A DNA stretch of 64,000 nucleotides, taken from NCBI GenBank assembly GCA_030527795.1, contig JAUNAB010000006.1:1-64000 (forward strand), written 5' to 3'. Of this stretch, positions 19,531-28,990 are shown piece after piece. The notes below the pieces were generated by a model. The model saw only the letters and a program-made list of their open reading frames with translations. It was not told the origin of the DNA and did not search any database. The position numbers and the translations under genes are program-made. The stretch is from Pasteurellaceae bacterium (lineage in GTDB: Bacteria > Pseudomonadota > Gammaproteobacteria > Enterobacterales > Pasteurellaceae). Numbering within the stretch: the stretch's first letter is position 1; each line of letters starts with the position of its first letter.

Positions 19531-21555
19531 TTAATGGTTTTGTTCTTTACGTTCAAATTTAGCCAAGTCTGCTGCCATTTTTTCCGCTTCAGTTAAGAAG
19601 AAATCAGGTGCAGTGTAATCTTTTGGTAAATCATCGAGATTTTTGATCTCTTTTTTACCTTCACGTTTAAAACGTTCATTGAGTGCTTTTAAACGCCGTT
19701 GTTCATCTTTATTATCTTCTGCTTTACGCGTATCATAGTTTAGGCTTAAGAATTTACGATCGTGGCGAGCATCGCGAACCTTGATATCTTCATTTAATGC
19801 AATAAACTCAGGATCTTTAGCAATACGTTGCTGATGCTTTTCTTTTAATTCATTCAGCGCATTACGGGCGTTCCCTGCTTGGCTATACGTTGCCGCAGGG
19901 ATTTTATCCCATTCCAAAGCATTATCTTCTTTTTCTTCACCTGTGTCGCGTATATCAATCATTGGTGGGAAATCAATTTCAGGTGCAACCCCTTTTAATT
20001 GGGTACTGCCACCATTAATTCGATAGAATTTTTGGATGGTATACTGCAACGAGCCTAGTGGCGTTTGGTCTAAATCATAGACTAAATTAAGCGGACGGCT
20101 TTGCTGTACCGTACCTTTACCAAAGGTATTTTGACCGATAATTAGACCGCGGTTATAGTCCTGCATTGCAGCAGCAAAGATTTCAGACGCTGACGCACTA
20201 TTACGGTTGATCATCACTAATAATGGGCCAGAATAAACTTGTGCATTATCAGGGTCTTCGTGCATACGAATGCGATTATAAGCATCACGAACTTGCACGA
20301 TAGGACCATCGCTAATAAACAAACCGCCTAATTCAACCACTTCGGTCAATGAACCGCCGCCATTATCGCGGAGATCAATAATTAATGATGTGGCTTTTTT
20401 ATTTTTCATTTCTTCTAAGCGTTTGTGTACATCAGACGTTAGCCCAATGTAGAAACTTGGAATTTTTAAAACTGCTACTTTCTCGCCATCAACTTCTTTG
20501 ACCTCTAGTTTGGCAGCACTATCTTCAATGCGAACTTTATCACGCACTAACGTGACAATATGGACTTTTCCACCTTTTTCAGGTTCAAGCTCAAGTCTGA
20601 CTTTGGTGCCTTTTTTTCCTTTGATTTTATCAACGACATCTTCTAAACGCCAACCAACGACATCTTCAATCTCGCCTTTATCGCCTTGCCCAACGCCGAT
20701 AATTTTTTCGCCCGCTTTGATTTTTTTACTGCGTTCTGCAGGGGCACCAGGGACGAGAGATTTAATGGATGTCATATCATCTTCTTGCATTAAGGTTGCC
20801 CCAATGCCTTCTAAGGATAAATTCATACTTTCGTTGAAACTTTTTGCTGAACGTGGTGCAAGATAGCTAGTATGCGGATCAATTTCGCGCGCAAAAGCAT
20901 TTAAGAACAAGGAGGCAATGTCATCTGCTTTAGTCTGAGTCAAACGACGAATAGCTAAGTTATAGCGTTTGGTTAAGGTTTTTTGGATTTCAGTCCATTT
21001 TTTGCCTTTAAGTTTCAATTCAATCACATCATTTTTGACACGTTCTGCCCACAATTCATTTAATGCTTGAACATCTTTTGCCCAAGGGGCTTTTTTACGA
21101 TCAATTTCAATTTGATCATTTTCGTTTAAGTTGGGTTCTTTATCGAGCAAACTTAATGCGTATTGATAGCGTTCGTAACGGCGTTTCATCATTAAATCAT
21201 ACATCGCAAAGGCATCATCAAGTTTGCCTTCATTCAGTTGATCATCTAATTGCTTCGCATATTTCTGACGCATTTCATCAATATCAGATTGGAGAAATAA
21301 ATTATGACTGTAATCTAAAAAGTCAATGTAGCGATCAAAAATCTTTTGTGAAAACGCATCATCAAGTTGGAATTTTTTATAATGAGATTGAGTTAAACGG
21401 GTAGTGACTCGCTTCGTTGCCAACGCATTCTCATCACTGGCTGTTGGGGCAATGATCTCTGATGATTTAATGGTTGGCTGTAATGCCATTACTTGTGTAC
21501 TGAATATTGAGGTAAAGAGTAGTGCAATAACCGTTTTTGATTGACTCAATTTCAT
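19531..21555 (-). CDS. prc: Carboxy-terminal processing protease Prc/Tsp
   Basis: Prc is a periplasmic S41 protease that trims C termini and degrades SsrA-tagged and envelope proteins, including cell-wall hydrolases. The 674-residue product has a signal peptide (to about residue 24), an N-terminal helical domain, a PDZ domain around LVPGAPAERSKKIKAGEKI, and the S41 core with the catalytic Ser in NRNSASASEIFAAA and Lys in QNTFGKGTVQ. It follows proQ, the same order as in enterics, across a gap holding a hairpin. Length is typical. Confidence 0.95.
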   Translation of the reverse strand: MKLSQSKTVIALLFTSIFSTQVMALQPTIKSSEIIAPTASDENALATKRVTTRLTQSHYKKFQLDDAFSQKIFDRYIDFLDYSHNLFLQSDIDEMRQKYAKQLDDQLNEGKLDDAFAMYDLMMKRRYERYQYALSLLDKEPNLNENDQIEIDRKKAPWAKDVQALNELWAERVKNDVIELKLKGKKWTEIQKTLTKRYNLAIRRLTQTKADDIASLFLNAFAREIDPHTSYLAPRSAKSFNESMNLSLEGIGATLMQEDDMTSIKSLVPGAPAERSKKIKAGEKIIGVGQGDKGEIEDVVGWRLEDVVDKIKGKKGTKVRLELEPEKGGKVHIVTLVRDKVRIEDSAAKLEVKEVDGEKVAVLKIPSFYIGLTSDVHKRLEEMKNKKATSLIIDLRDNGGGSLTEVVELGGLFISDGPIVQVRDAYNRIRMHEDPDNAQVYSGPLLVMINRNSASASEIFAAAMQDYNRGLIIGQNTFGKGTVQQSRPLNLVYDLDQTPLGSLQYTIQKFYRINGGSTQLKGVAPEIDFPPMIDIRDTGEEKEDNALEWDKIPAATYSQAGNARNALNELKEKHQQRIAKDPEFIALNEDIKVRDARHDRKFLSLNYDTRKAEDNKDEQRRLKALNERFKREGKKEIKNLDDLPKDYTAPDFFLTEAEKMAADLAKFERKEQNH

Positions 21556-21575
21556 TTTAATCTTCCAACTTTCCT

Positions 21576-21612
21576 ATAAAAGAAAACATCACACCGTAAG
21601 CTCGGTGGATGT
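21576..21612 (-). terminator. Hairpin with T-run between proQ and prc
   Basis: On the minus strand, ACATCCACCG pairs with CGGTGTGATGT (one bulge) around a 6-nt loop and is followed by TTTTCTTTT. It sits after the proQ stop and before the prc start, so it may end or attenuate proQ transcription. Confidence 0.55.
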
Positions 21613-21650
21613 ATTACATTTTTATCTTAATATTTTAAATGAGCGATTCA

Positions 21651-22349
21651 TTATGCAAATAAGCGATCAGGCGAAACCGTTACGATTAAACCATTCTCTA
21701 ATTGCACACGAGCACCATCTTTATTAATATCAAGGACTTGCGCGTGTTTTGCATTATCACCAAATTTCACTTTCACTTTGCTGTCTTTGTGTAGGATTGC
21801 AAAATCAACGGGTGTTAAATCTAATTTTGGTGAACGCGGTTTGTTGTCGCGTTTTGGCTTTCCATTGCTATTTTTAGTCGGTGAACGCGTGGTTGGGCGA
21901 GCATTGACACGTTTTTTCGGTTTCGTTGCTTTTTCTGCGGCACGTTTTTCAGCAAATTTTGCTTTTGCTTCAGCGAGTTGCTGTGCTGCGTGATCAACGT
22001 GTTCTTGTTCTAATACACCAACTATTTGACCTTGTAAATCCACACGTTCTGCACCTAAACGGCAACCGTGTAAATAACGCCAGTTTGACGTATATTGACG
22101 TAATGCTTGGCGTAATTGGGTTTTGCTTACTGTGTTATCATCTTGTAATGCTTGAGCGAGATCTTGAAAGATCCCAATTTTTAAAGGCTTCGCTTCGCCT
22201 TCAACTGAAAAACAAGCAGGGAATTTTTCTGCTAAAAAAGCAATAATTTCTTTATTTGTTAATTTCTGCTCAGAAGTTCCCGTTGCGGTTTCGGCTACTT
22301 GATTTTCTGAAACTTGTTCTACTTGAACATCAGTTTGCATTTCGCTCAT
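21651..22349 (-). CDS. proQ: RNA chaperone ProQ
   Basis: ProQ is a FinO-domain RNA-binding protein that stabilises structured small RNAs and mRNA 3' ends. The 232-residue product has a short acidic N terminus, the FinO-like domain (about 30-140) with FPACFSVEGEAKPLKIGIFQDL and RQYTSNWRYLHGCRLGAERVDL, a basic linker rich in Lys, Arg and Pro (about 150-175), and a C-terminal Tudor-like segment ending TVSPDRLFA. It is divergent from letA; a single repeat core lies in the 230-bp gap. Confidence 0.95.
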   Translation of the reverse strand: MSEMQTDVQVEQVSENQVAETATGTSEQKLTNKEIIAFLAEKFPACFSVEGEAKPLKIGIFQDLAQALQDDNTVSKTQLRQALRQYTSNWRYLHGCRLGAERVDLQGQIVGVLEQEHVDHAAQQLAEAKAKFAEKRAAEKATKPKKRVNARPTTRSPTKNSNGKPKRDNKPRSPKLDLTPVDFAILHKDSKVKVKFGDNAKHAQVLDINKDGARVQLENGLIVTVSPDRLFA

Positions 22350-22467
22350 ATTGTGTTAAATCCTAAAGATAGAAAATTGTCCTTATTCTAACGCACTTTT
22401 TGTAAAAATGACAAATACTTATTTTTAGCCTTGGGATTGAGGTAGTAAAAAGTTAAAATCAAGGCAA

Positions 22468-22484
22468 TTTTAGACCGCGGTTTG
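22468..22484. repeat. Single uptake-signal-like copy in the proQ-letA gap
   Basis: Core at 22474-22481 in the context TTTTAGACCGCGGTTTG. There is no inverted partner. It lies between divergent genes, where a terminator would not be expected. Confidence 0.65.
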
Positions 22485-22579
22485 AGTGAGATTTATTCAA
22501 AAACGAACTAATTCTTCCTTTATTTGTCTGAACCAGTATAAAATACCCATCTTTATCATCTTAAATAACGAACTAGTGA

Positions 22580-23830
22580 ATGACCATACCTGATTTTACG
22601 CATTGTCAATTTGTTCGCTGTGGCGAATGCGATGATGTTGTGCGTGTGCCGATAAGCCTTTCGCGTGGAGAACGAGCACAATGTCCACGTTGCCATCACA
22701 CGTTAAAAACGCAGGATCGTTGGTCATTACGCCGTTGCGCCATTATCGCCTATTCTATTTTAATTTTGATGCCCTTTGCATTAAATTCGCCTTTATTAAG
22801 CGTTGATTTGATTGGGGCAAAAGTGAATGCGTCAATTTGGGGCGGGGTGTGGAAAATGGCAACGGAAGGTTACCCTTATACCGCTTTTTTAGTTTTCATT
22901 TGTGCAGTATTTATGCCCTTGAGCTTTGCGATAATGGTTATTTTGTTACGCTGGGCTCAAGTGCTGAAACGTCGTCCACGCAATTTGTTATTTTCACTTG
23001 CCTATATCAAACCTTGGGTAATGTTTGATGTGTATTTAGTTGCTCTAGGGGTGTCCGCCTTTAAGGTGCGAGAATATGCGAGCTTATCTTTTGATTTATC
23101 CTTAGTGGCGTTTATTGCGACCGCGATTTTAGTTACACTGTTGTTTATTAAAATTAATCCGCAAGAGCTGTGGAATGATTTTTACCCAGAGTATCGTTGC
23201 ACGACCACCACTTTATCACAGAAACCATTGCATTATTGTTCGAGTTGTCAATATACGTTTGAACAAGCGATGTTGGATCGGAAAGATCGTGAAATTTGTC
23301 CGCGGTGTTTAAGTCGTGTTGATATGCCTGCTTATTTGAGTTTGCAACATACTTGGGCAACCTTATTGGCCGGGATTGTAACGCTATTTCCTGCGAATTT
23401 ATTTCCTATTTCTTATACTGCAATAAATAATGTGGCAACGGGCGATACCTTAATATCAGGGGTGATAACCTTTTTGGGGATGGGCAGTTATTTTGTTGCT
23501 TTTGTCGTGTTTATGGCGAGTATTTTTGTACCTATCAGTAAAGTATTGATTATGCTATATTTATTGTTTAGCGTGCATTTCAACTGGGCGCATTCAATTA
23601 AATGGCAAATGCGATTATTTCATATCGTGCATTTTGTTGGGCGTTGGTCAATGCTCGATCTTTTTGTATTATCTTTAATGATGTCCTTAGTGACACGAGG
23701 ACAAATTATTAATTTTTCGGTTGGACCTGCGGCGTTTTATTTTGGATCCGCGGTATTTTTAACGATGATTTCAACGACTTTTTTTGATAGTCGCTTACTT
23801 TGGAAAATTTATGACAAACAACACAAATAA
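22580..23830 (+). CDS. letA: PqiA-family membrane protein LetA (YebS)
   Basis: LetA (YebS) is the inner-membrane partner of the MCE-protein tunnel LetB for lipid transport across the periplasm. The 416-residue product has two similar halves, each with a zinc-ribbon pair of CxxC motifs (CGECDD and CPRCHH; CSSCQY and CPRCLS) followed by four membrane helices. It overlaps letB by 20 bp, implying translational coupling. The order next to proQ and prc matches E. coli. Confidence 0.92.
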   Translation: MTIPDFTHCQFVRCGECDDVVRVPISLSRGERAQCPRCHHTLKTQDRWSLRRCAIIAYSILILMPFALNSPLLSVDLIGAKVNASIWGGVWKMATEGYPYTAFLVFICAVFMPLSFAIMVILLRWAQVLKRRPRNLLFSLAYIKPWVMFDVYLVALGVSAFKVREYASLSFDLSLVAFIATAILVTLLFIKINPQELWNDFYPEYRCTTTTLSQKPLHYCSSCQYTFEQAMLDRKDREICPRCLSRVDMPAYLSLQHTWATLLAGIVTLFPANLFPISYTAINNVATGDTLISGVITFLGMGSYFVAFVVFMASIFVPISKVLIMLYLLFSVHFNWAHSIKWQMRLFHIVHFVGRWSMLDLFVLSLMMSLVTRGQIINFSVGPAAFYFGSAVFLTMISTTFFDSRLLWKIYDKQHK

Positions 23831-26489
23831 TCAAATAGAAGTAAATGAAACTCAGGTGGAACAAGCGCAAATTCGGCAGAGTAAACGGATTTCGCCATTT
23901 TGGTTATTGCCGATTATTGCACTTTGTATCGGTGCCATATTATTCTTCCAAATTATAAAAGAGCAAGGAGAAACCATTCATATTACCTTTGCTCGTGGTG
24001 ATGGATTAGTTGCGAATAAAACCCAAGTACGCTATCAAGGGCTACAAATAGGTGTAGTCAAAAAAGTGAATTTCACAGACGATATGAAGCAAGTGGAAGT
24101 GGAAGCCAGTATTTATCCCGAAGCAAAAAATGTGTTGCGTGAAAATACACGGTTTTGGTTAGTTCAACCGAGTGCGTCTTTAGCGGGTATTTCTGGATTA
24201 GATACGTTAATTTCCGGTAACTATATTACTTTGCAACCTGGTGATGGCGATCATCAATATAATTTTGTTGCAGAAAACAAAGGTTCAAATGTTCAGCTTA
24301 ACGATGGCGATCTCTTAATTAATTTATTAGCCGATGATCTAGGTTCAATTTCTAGTGGTGCATCGGTTTATTATAAAAAAATGGCAGTGGGTAAGGTTTA
24401 CGATTACCATTTCACTAAAGATCGAAAGCAAATTGAAATTCAAGTGGTGATTGACAAAAATTATGCTGATTTAGTGAAAAAAGACTCGCGTTTTTGGAAT
24501 ATTAGCGGTTTTCGTGCCAACATTAATGCATCGGGTTTAAAAGTCAGTATGGATAGTTTAAATTCTATCGTGCAAGGTGCAATCGCTTTTGACTCGCCTG
24601 AAGACAGTCCTGTTGCACAGCAAGATGAAAATTATAAATTGTATTCCAGTTTAAGCTCCGCAAAACGTGGGATTGAAGTAAAAGTAACAGTGCCAAATGA
24701 ACCTGGATTGCAAGTTGATAATACCGCGGTCTTTTTGAAAAATGTACAGGTGGGGACTTTAATTCAATTAGATACCAATAATTTGCTCCAAGAAAAGCTC
24801 AATGGCGTGTTATTAATTGATCCCAATGAAGCGGCGGCATTAAACACAGGTAGCCAAATCGTATTACGCCAGCCTGAAATTAATTTAGCTAATTTAAAAG
24901 AGTTACCAAGCGTTTTTCGCGGTAATTATTTTGAAATTATCCCTGGCAATAGCCCGACCCGACAAAAAGAATTCAATGTTGTCCGCCAAAATGAATTACT
25001 ACTGCAACAACCTAACGCCTTAGTATTGGAGTTAACAGCACCAGAAACCTACGGCGTAGCAGATGGACAACCGATTTATTACAACAGTATTGTTATCGGA
25101 CAAATTGCAAAACAACATATTTCCGCACAAGGGGTGAAATTTACCGCGGCAATCAGTGCGGAGTACCGCTATTTAATTCATTCGGACAGCAAATTTGTTG
25201 CAGCATCCAATTTGGATGCGAGTCTTGGTGTAGATGGGGTGCGTTTCCAAAGTGCCACCCCTGAACATTGGCTACAAGGTGGAGTTCGCGTGATTGCGGG
25301 CGAGAAGGAGCAAGGGCAAGCACTGACCCATTATCCTTTGTATGCTAATCAAGATAATGCTGAAATAGGTGATACGGGCAGTCAAACTAAGCCAAATATC
25401 ACATTAACGACCCCGATATTACCGAATATTAGTAAAGGCTCATTAGTGTTATACCGCCAATTTGAAGTGGGAAAAATTTCAGATGTGCGTCCAACGGCGA
25501 AAAATTTTGAAGTTGATGTCAGCATTTATCCGAAATATCGTTCATTATTAACCGATCATGGTCGTTTTTGGGTGGAAAGTGCTGCACAAATTGATATCAC
25601 GCCAAAAGGCATTAGTGTGCAAGCCAGCCCGTTAGGGCGTTCGCTTAAAGGGGCGATTAGCTTTGATAATAATGGTTCGGAAGGAAATAAAACCTTATAT
25701 AGCAATGAGTTGCGTGCTAAATCCGCAGGGCAGGTGATTAATTTAACCGCGGATAATGCCACTAATTTAAGTAAAGGGATGGCATTACGCTACCGTGGGC
25801 TTGATGTGGGCGAAGTAGAAAGCATTAATTTAGATCAACATAGCAAAAAATTTGTTGCCAAAGCCTTAATGAATCCTGATTATATGAAATTAATCGCACA
25901 CGAAGGTAGCCAATTTAGCGTAATTTCGCCACAAATCTCCGCAGGGGGCATTGAAAATATTGATAGTTTATTAAAACCTTATATTGACATTGATGCGGGC
26001 GAAGGCAAGGTGAAAACGCAATTTGCCTTAACCGATCGCAATTCACAAACGAACAACCGCTTTAATCACGGTTTTCCAATTTTGTTAGAAGCTAATGATG
26101 TGTCTAACCTATCCGAAGGATCGCCAGTGCTTTATCGCGGTATTGAAGTAGGTAAAATTCGCTCAATGGAATTAAATAAATTAGGAGATCGCGTTATTCT
26201 ATCTTTGACTATCGGCAAAAATTATCAGCATTTAGTGCGTCAAAACTCAGAGTTTTGGCGGTCATCGGGCTATGATTTAAGCTTTGGCTGGTCGGGAATG
26301 AACCTGAATACTGGCACAGTTAAACAATTATTAAAAGGCGGGATTTCCTTTGGAACGCCCTCTGGGCAAGTGGTGCAACCACGGGCGCAAGCAAATCAAC
26401 GTTTCTTATTGCAAACCAAACGTCCTGATAACCAAGAAGAATGGAATCAAGGCGTGATTGAAGATCAACCGACTCAAAACGATTTCTAA
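23811..26489 (+). CDS. letB: Seven-MCE-domain intermembrane lipid transport protein LetB (YebT)
   Basis: LetB forms a periplasm-spanning tunnel of stacked MCE rings. The 892-residue product has one N-terminal membrane helix (about 28-48) followed by seven MCE domains. I can see seven copies of the domain signature, for example VRYQGLQIGVV, VYYKKMAVGKV, IYYNSIVIGQI, LRYRGLDVGEV and LYRGIEVGKI. The frame opens 27 bp earlier, but ATG at 23811 inside the letA 3' end gives the natural MTNNTNNQ start. Core copies at 24723 and variants at about 25142 and 25746 lie in the gene. Confidence 0.93.
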   Translation: MTNNTNNQIEVNETQVEQAQIRQSKRISPFWLLPIIALCIGAILFFQIIKEQGETIHITFARGDGLVANKTQVRYQGLQIGVVKKVNFTDDMKQVEVEASIYPEAKNVLRENTRFWLVQPSASLAGISGLDTLISGNYITLQPGDGDHQYNFVAENKGSNVQLNDGDLLINLLADDLGSISSGASVYYKKMAVGKVYDYHFTKDRKQIEIQVVIDKNYADLVKKDSRFWNISGFRANINASGLKVSMDSLNSIVQGAIAFDSPEDSPVAQQDENYKLYSSLSSAKRGIEVKVTVPNEPGLQVDNTAVFLKNVQVGTLIQLDTNNLLQEKLNGVLLIDPNEAAALNTGSQIVLRQPEINLANLKELPSVFRGNYFEIIPGNSPTRQKEFNVVRQNELLLQQPNALVLELTAPETYGVADGQPIYYNSIVIGQIAKQHISAQGVKFTAAISAEYRYLIHSDSKFVAASNLDASLGVDGVRFQSATPEHWLQGGVRVIAGEKEQGQALTHYPLYANQDNAEIGDTGSQTKPNITLTTPILPNISKGSLVLYRQFEVGKISDVRPTAKNFEVDVSIYPKYRSLLTDHGRFWVESAAQIDITPKGISVQASPLGRSLKGAISFDNNGSEGNKTLYSNELRAKSAGQVINLTADNATNLSKGMALRYRGLDVGEVESINLDQHSKKFVAKALMNPDYMKLIAHEGSQFSVISPQISAGGIENIDSLLKPYIDIDAGEGKVKTQFALTDRNSQTNNRFNHGFPILLEANDVSNLSEGSPVLYRGIEVGKIRSMELNKLGDRVILSLTIGKNYQHLVRQNSEFWRSSGYDLSFGWSGMNLNTGTVKQLLKGGISFGTPSGQVVQPRAQANQRFLLQTKRPDNQEEWNQGVIEDQPTQNDF

Positions 26490-26493
26490 TCTC

Positions 26494-26537
26494 AAAACCG
26501 CGGTAAAAATTCTAAATGTTTTTTGACCGCGTTTTTT
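26494..26537 (+). terminator. Repeat-pair terminator after letB, right arm degenerate
   Basis: The core at 26497-26504 faces a drifted copy (GACCGCGTT) at about 26524-26532, followed by a run of T. It starts 5 bp after the letB stop region and fits an intrinsic terminator. Confidence 0.6.
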
Positions 26538-26666
26538 TCTTTTATAAACAAAGCAGTCAATTTGCGAAATCAATAAAAATGAATAAATTTCCCGCAGAGT
26601 CTGAGTTATGATTTCAAAATTAATCGGAAGTTTTGTAAATTTAATTGAGAAAGGAGAAAATGATAG

Positions 26667-26750
26667 CAAAAGTGGGATTTTGGGGCTGAGCGTTTAGGCT
26701 ATCAAAATGGCTGCGATGTAGCTCGTAACAATTTAGATATGATGAAATAA
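26667..26750 (+). pseudogene. 3' remnant of a Sel1-repeat gene
   Basis: Frame 3 reads about 27 residues ending GYQNGCDVARNNLDMMK then stop. The end aligns with the C terminus of the Sel1 gene just downstream (CRSGEKVACDNLLNFK). There is no start codon or upstream domain, so this looks like the tail of a second, deleted Sel1 gene. It is followed by its own repeat-pair hairpin, as the intact-looking copy is. Confidence 0.5.
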
Positions 26751-26762
26751 TGCTTTTGCTAA

Positions 26763-26804
26763 GACTGCGGTCAAAAATTTAAAGGATTTTTAGACCGCGG
26801 TTTA
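26763..26804 (+). terminator. Repeat-pair hairpin after the Sel1 remnant
   Basis: A drifted left arm (ACTGCGGTCAAAAATTT, from about 26764) faces a good copy (core 26794-26801). The hairpin would have ended transcription of the lost Sel1 gene. Confidence 0.55.
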
Positions 26805-26847
26805 TCAAAAAAACAATAATTTAAGAATTTAATTAAGGAAGAACATT

Positions 26848-27562
26848 ATGCTAAAACGAACATTTCTGATTGGGCTATTGGGGTTAGATTTCGTGAGCGT
26901 GGCGACGGCTTATGTTGATAGCACTAGTAGTAAGAGATGGGTTCAACAATTGGCGAATCAAGGCGATGCTGATGCACAATATGAGCTTACGATACGTTAT
27001 TATGGAGGATATTCCTCAAGATTATAACCTTGCTGTTTATTGGTATGAACAAGCGGCGAAGCAAGGCCATATGTCGTCTCAGGGGTCTTTGGCATATATG
27101 TATTATGAGGGCAAAGTCGTACCGCAAAATTATCGTAAATCGTTTTATTGGTATGAGAAATTGACAAAGAAAGAAGACGATTTTGCCGTTCAATATCATC
27201 TTGGTGAGTTGTATCAGAGAGGGCTAGGCACTGCACAAGATTATCATCAAGCACGCTATTGGTATGAAAAAGCAGCGAAGCACGGTGATCCATATGCACA
27301 AAAGAATCTCGGCGAAATGTATGAGCTTGGACAAGGTGTGGCACAAGATTATCGCCAAGCGGCGTATTGGTATCAGAAAGCAGAGGGTGTATCGTCTAAA
27401 GCAGAATTTGGCGTATCGGATACAGCAGAAAATAACCTTGGCGTATTGTATTATTATGGTCGGGGTGTGGAACAGGATCGTAATAAAGCCCTAATGTATT
27501 TTCAATATGCTTGCCGAAGTGGAGAGAAAGTGGCGTGCGATAATTTGTTGAATTTTAAATAA
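26848..27562 (+). pseudogene. Frameshifted Sel1-repeat (TPR-like) secreted protein
   Basis: From ATG 26848 (AAGGAAGAA upstream) the frame encodes a signal peptide (MLKRTFLIGLLGLDFVSVATA) and the start of a Sel1 repeat (WVQQLANQGDADAQYEL), then hits TAA at 27025-27027. The rest, five or so Sel1 repeats (for example AVYWYEQAAKQG, ARYWYEKAAKHG, AAYWYQKAEG), continues in the +1 frame to 27562. One extra base between about 26990 and 27005 explains it. Sel1 proteins are helical-repeat scaffolds, often at the cell envelope. A sequencing error is possible. Confidence 0.7.
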
Positions 27563-27574
27563 ACCTAATTTAGT

Positions 27575-27797
27575 AAACTCGCGGTCAAAATTTCAAGCAA
27601 TTTTTTGACCGCGGTTTTTTTGTTTCTTTGGCTTTTCAAGCGAAAGTGATAGGTTAGCGAAATGGAGAACCTCACAGTTAAAAATTAAAGGATTTTTTGA
27701 CCGCGGTTTTTGTTTATTTGGCTTTCAAGTGAAAGTGATAGGTTAGCGAAATGGATAAACCCGCGGACAAAATTCTAAAAGTTTTTTGACCGCGGTA
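27575..27797. repeat. Three tandem repeat-pair hairpins with a duplicated spacer
   Basis: Three ACCGCGGT cores (27608, 27700, 27789) each end a hairpin whose left arm is drifted (about 27578, 27671 and 27758). The segment from TTTTTTGACCGCGG to AGCGAAATGGA occurs twice (27601-27666 and 27693-27755) with few differences, so this is a local duplication of about 90 bp. It fills the 244 bp between the Sel1 pseudogene and add, which converge here, and can terminate both. Confidence 0.75.
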
Positions 27798-27806
27798 ATG
27801 GCGATG

Positions 27807-28832
27807 TTATTCCATAAGTAAATGCGGATAGCGTTGCTGAATCTGTTTTCGCAACGCGATTTTTTCTACTTTAGTTAAAAATGCCGCTTCAATCGCATTG
27901 CGCAATAATTGTTGTGCTTCGGCTTGCGTGAGTTGATAGTCGCTTTCTAATAATTGAAATTCTTGTGCCAGTTTGGTATTTGACACCGTCATATTATCGG
28001 TGTTGATGGTAGCGACAATTTGATGTTGTAAATAATGGCGTAATGGATAATCTTGCAAGTGGCGAATGGTTTTGGTTTGTAAATTGCTACAAGGACACAT
28101 TTCTAGCGGAATACGCTTGCTAGCAAGTTGTGCCATTACCTCTTTTGATTCGTAAGAACGAATGCCATGCCCAATGCGATTTGGCTCAAATTTCAGGGCA
28201 TTTTGCACGCTTTCTGCACCAGCGGCTTCGCCAGCGTGAAGGGTAAAAGGGACATTCAACTTTTTGGCTTGATTAAAAATCGGGGCAAAATTTTCCGTTG
28301 CATATAAGGCTTCAGCACCAGCTAAATCTAAGCCCGCCACGCCTTGAGCTAAATATTGTGGCGTCAATTCTACGGTCGTCAAATTTTCCGCTTGATTATC
28401 TTCGCCCCGCATACAACATAAAATCAGTTTAGCATTAAATAAACGGGTGGCGGAAAGTCCTTGTTGAAGCCCTAATAATGCCGCTTCAATGGCATCTTGT
28501 TGCGACATTTTTTGTTGGGTATGAAATTGCGGAGCGAAGCGAATTTCTGCATACACAAGCCCTTGTTTATCCAAGCGAATTAATAAATCTTTCACTGCGG
28601 ATGTTAAGGCTTCGGGCGTTTGTAATAAAGAAATTGGCAGATCAAAACAGCGTAAATAATCATTTAAACTTGAGCAATCTTGTGGCACGGAAATATATTG
28701 CCAAAGCTGATCCACTTGCGTCGTTGGAAGCTTAATTTGCTGTTTCTCTGCCCATTCAATCATCCATTCAGGCGAGAGAGAACCGTCTAAATGAAGGTGC
28801 AAATCAATAATGCCATATTGTGCTAATTGCAT
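27807..28832 (-). CDS. add: Adenosine deaminase
   Basis: Adenosine deaminase converts adenosine and deoxyadenosine to inosine forms in purine salvage. The 341-residue TIM barrel has the zinc ligands HLHLDGS near the N terminus, the FTLHAGEAAGAE motif (His and catalytic Glu), RIGHGIRSYE, and NTDNMTVSNTKL (Asp ligand). Length is normal. It is divergent from the HNH-like pseudogene and converges on the hairpin array. Confidence 0.95.
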   Translation of the reverse strand: MQLAQYGIIDLHLHLDGSLSPEWMIEWAEKQQIKLPTTQVDQLWQYISVPQDCSSLNDYLRCFDLPISLLQTPEALTSAVKDLLIRLDKQGLVYAEIRFAPQFHTQQKMSQQDAIEAALLGLQQGLSATRLFNAKLILCCMRGEDNQAENLTTVELTPQYLAQGVAGLDLAGAEALYATENFAPIFNQAKKLNVPFTLHAGEAAGAESVQNALKFEPNRIGHGIRSYESKEVMAQLASKRIPLEMCPCSNLQTKTIRHLQDYPLRHYLQHQIVATINTDNMTVSNTKLAQEFQLLESDYQLTQAEAQQLLRNAIEAAFLTKVEKIALRKQIQQRYPHLLME

Positions 28833-28990
28833 AAAAACTCCGCTAGGCTGAGATAAAATGTGAATTTGATTATTTACTGCGAGAAAAATCGGATAGGATT
28901 TTGTCGTTCGTGGGCGAGTATTATGCCATAAAATAATATAAAATAGTTGATATACTATAAATTTAGATAAATAAAATATAGGTTAGAGAA

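Noticed and set aside
26912..27000. ATG 26912 as a genuine start for the Sel1 protein
   Set aside because: That start lacks a signal peptide and a Sel1 beginning, whereas the other frame upstream provides both; a frameshift explains the data better.
27575..27797. Possible CRISPR array
   Set aside because: The repeats are inverted pairs of the uptake-signal-like motif with a duplicated spacer; there are no unique spacers of even length and no cas genes.
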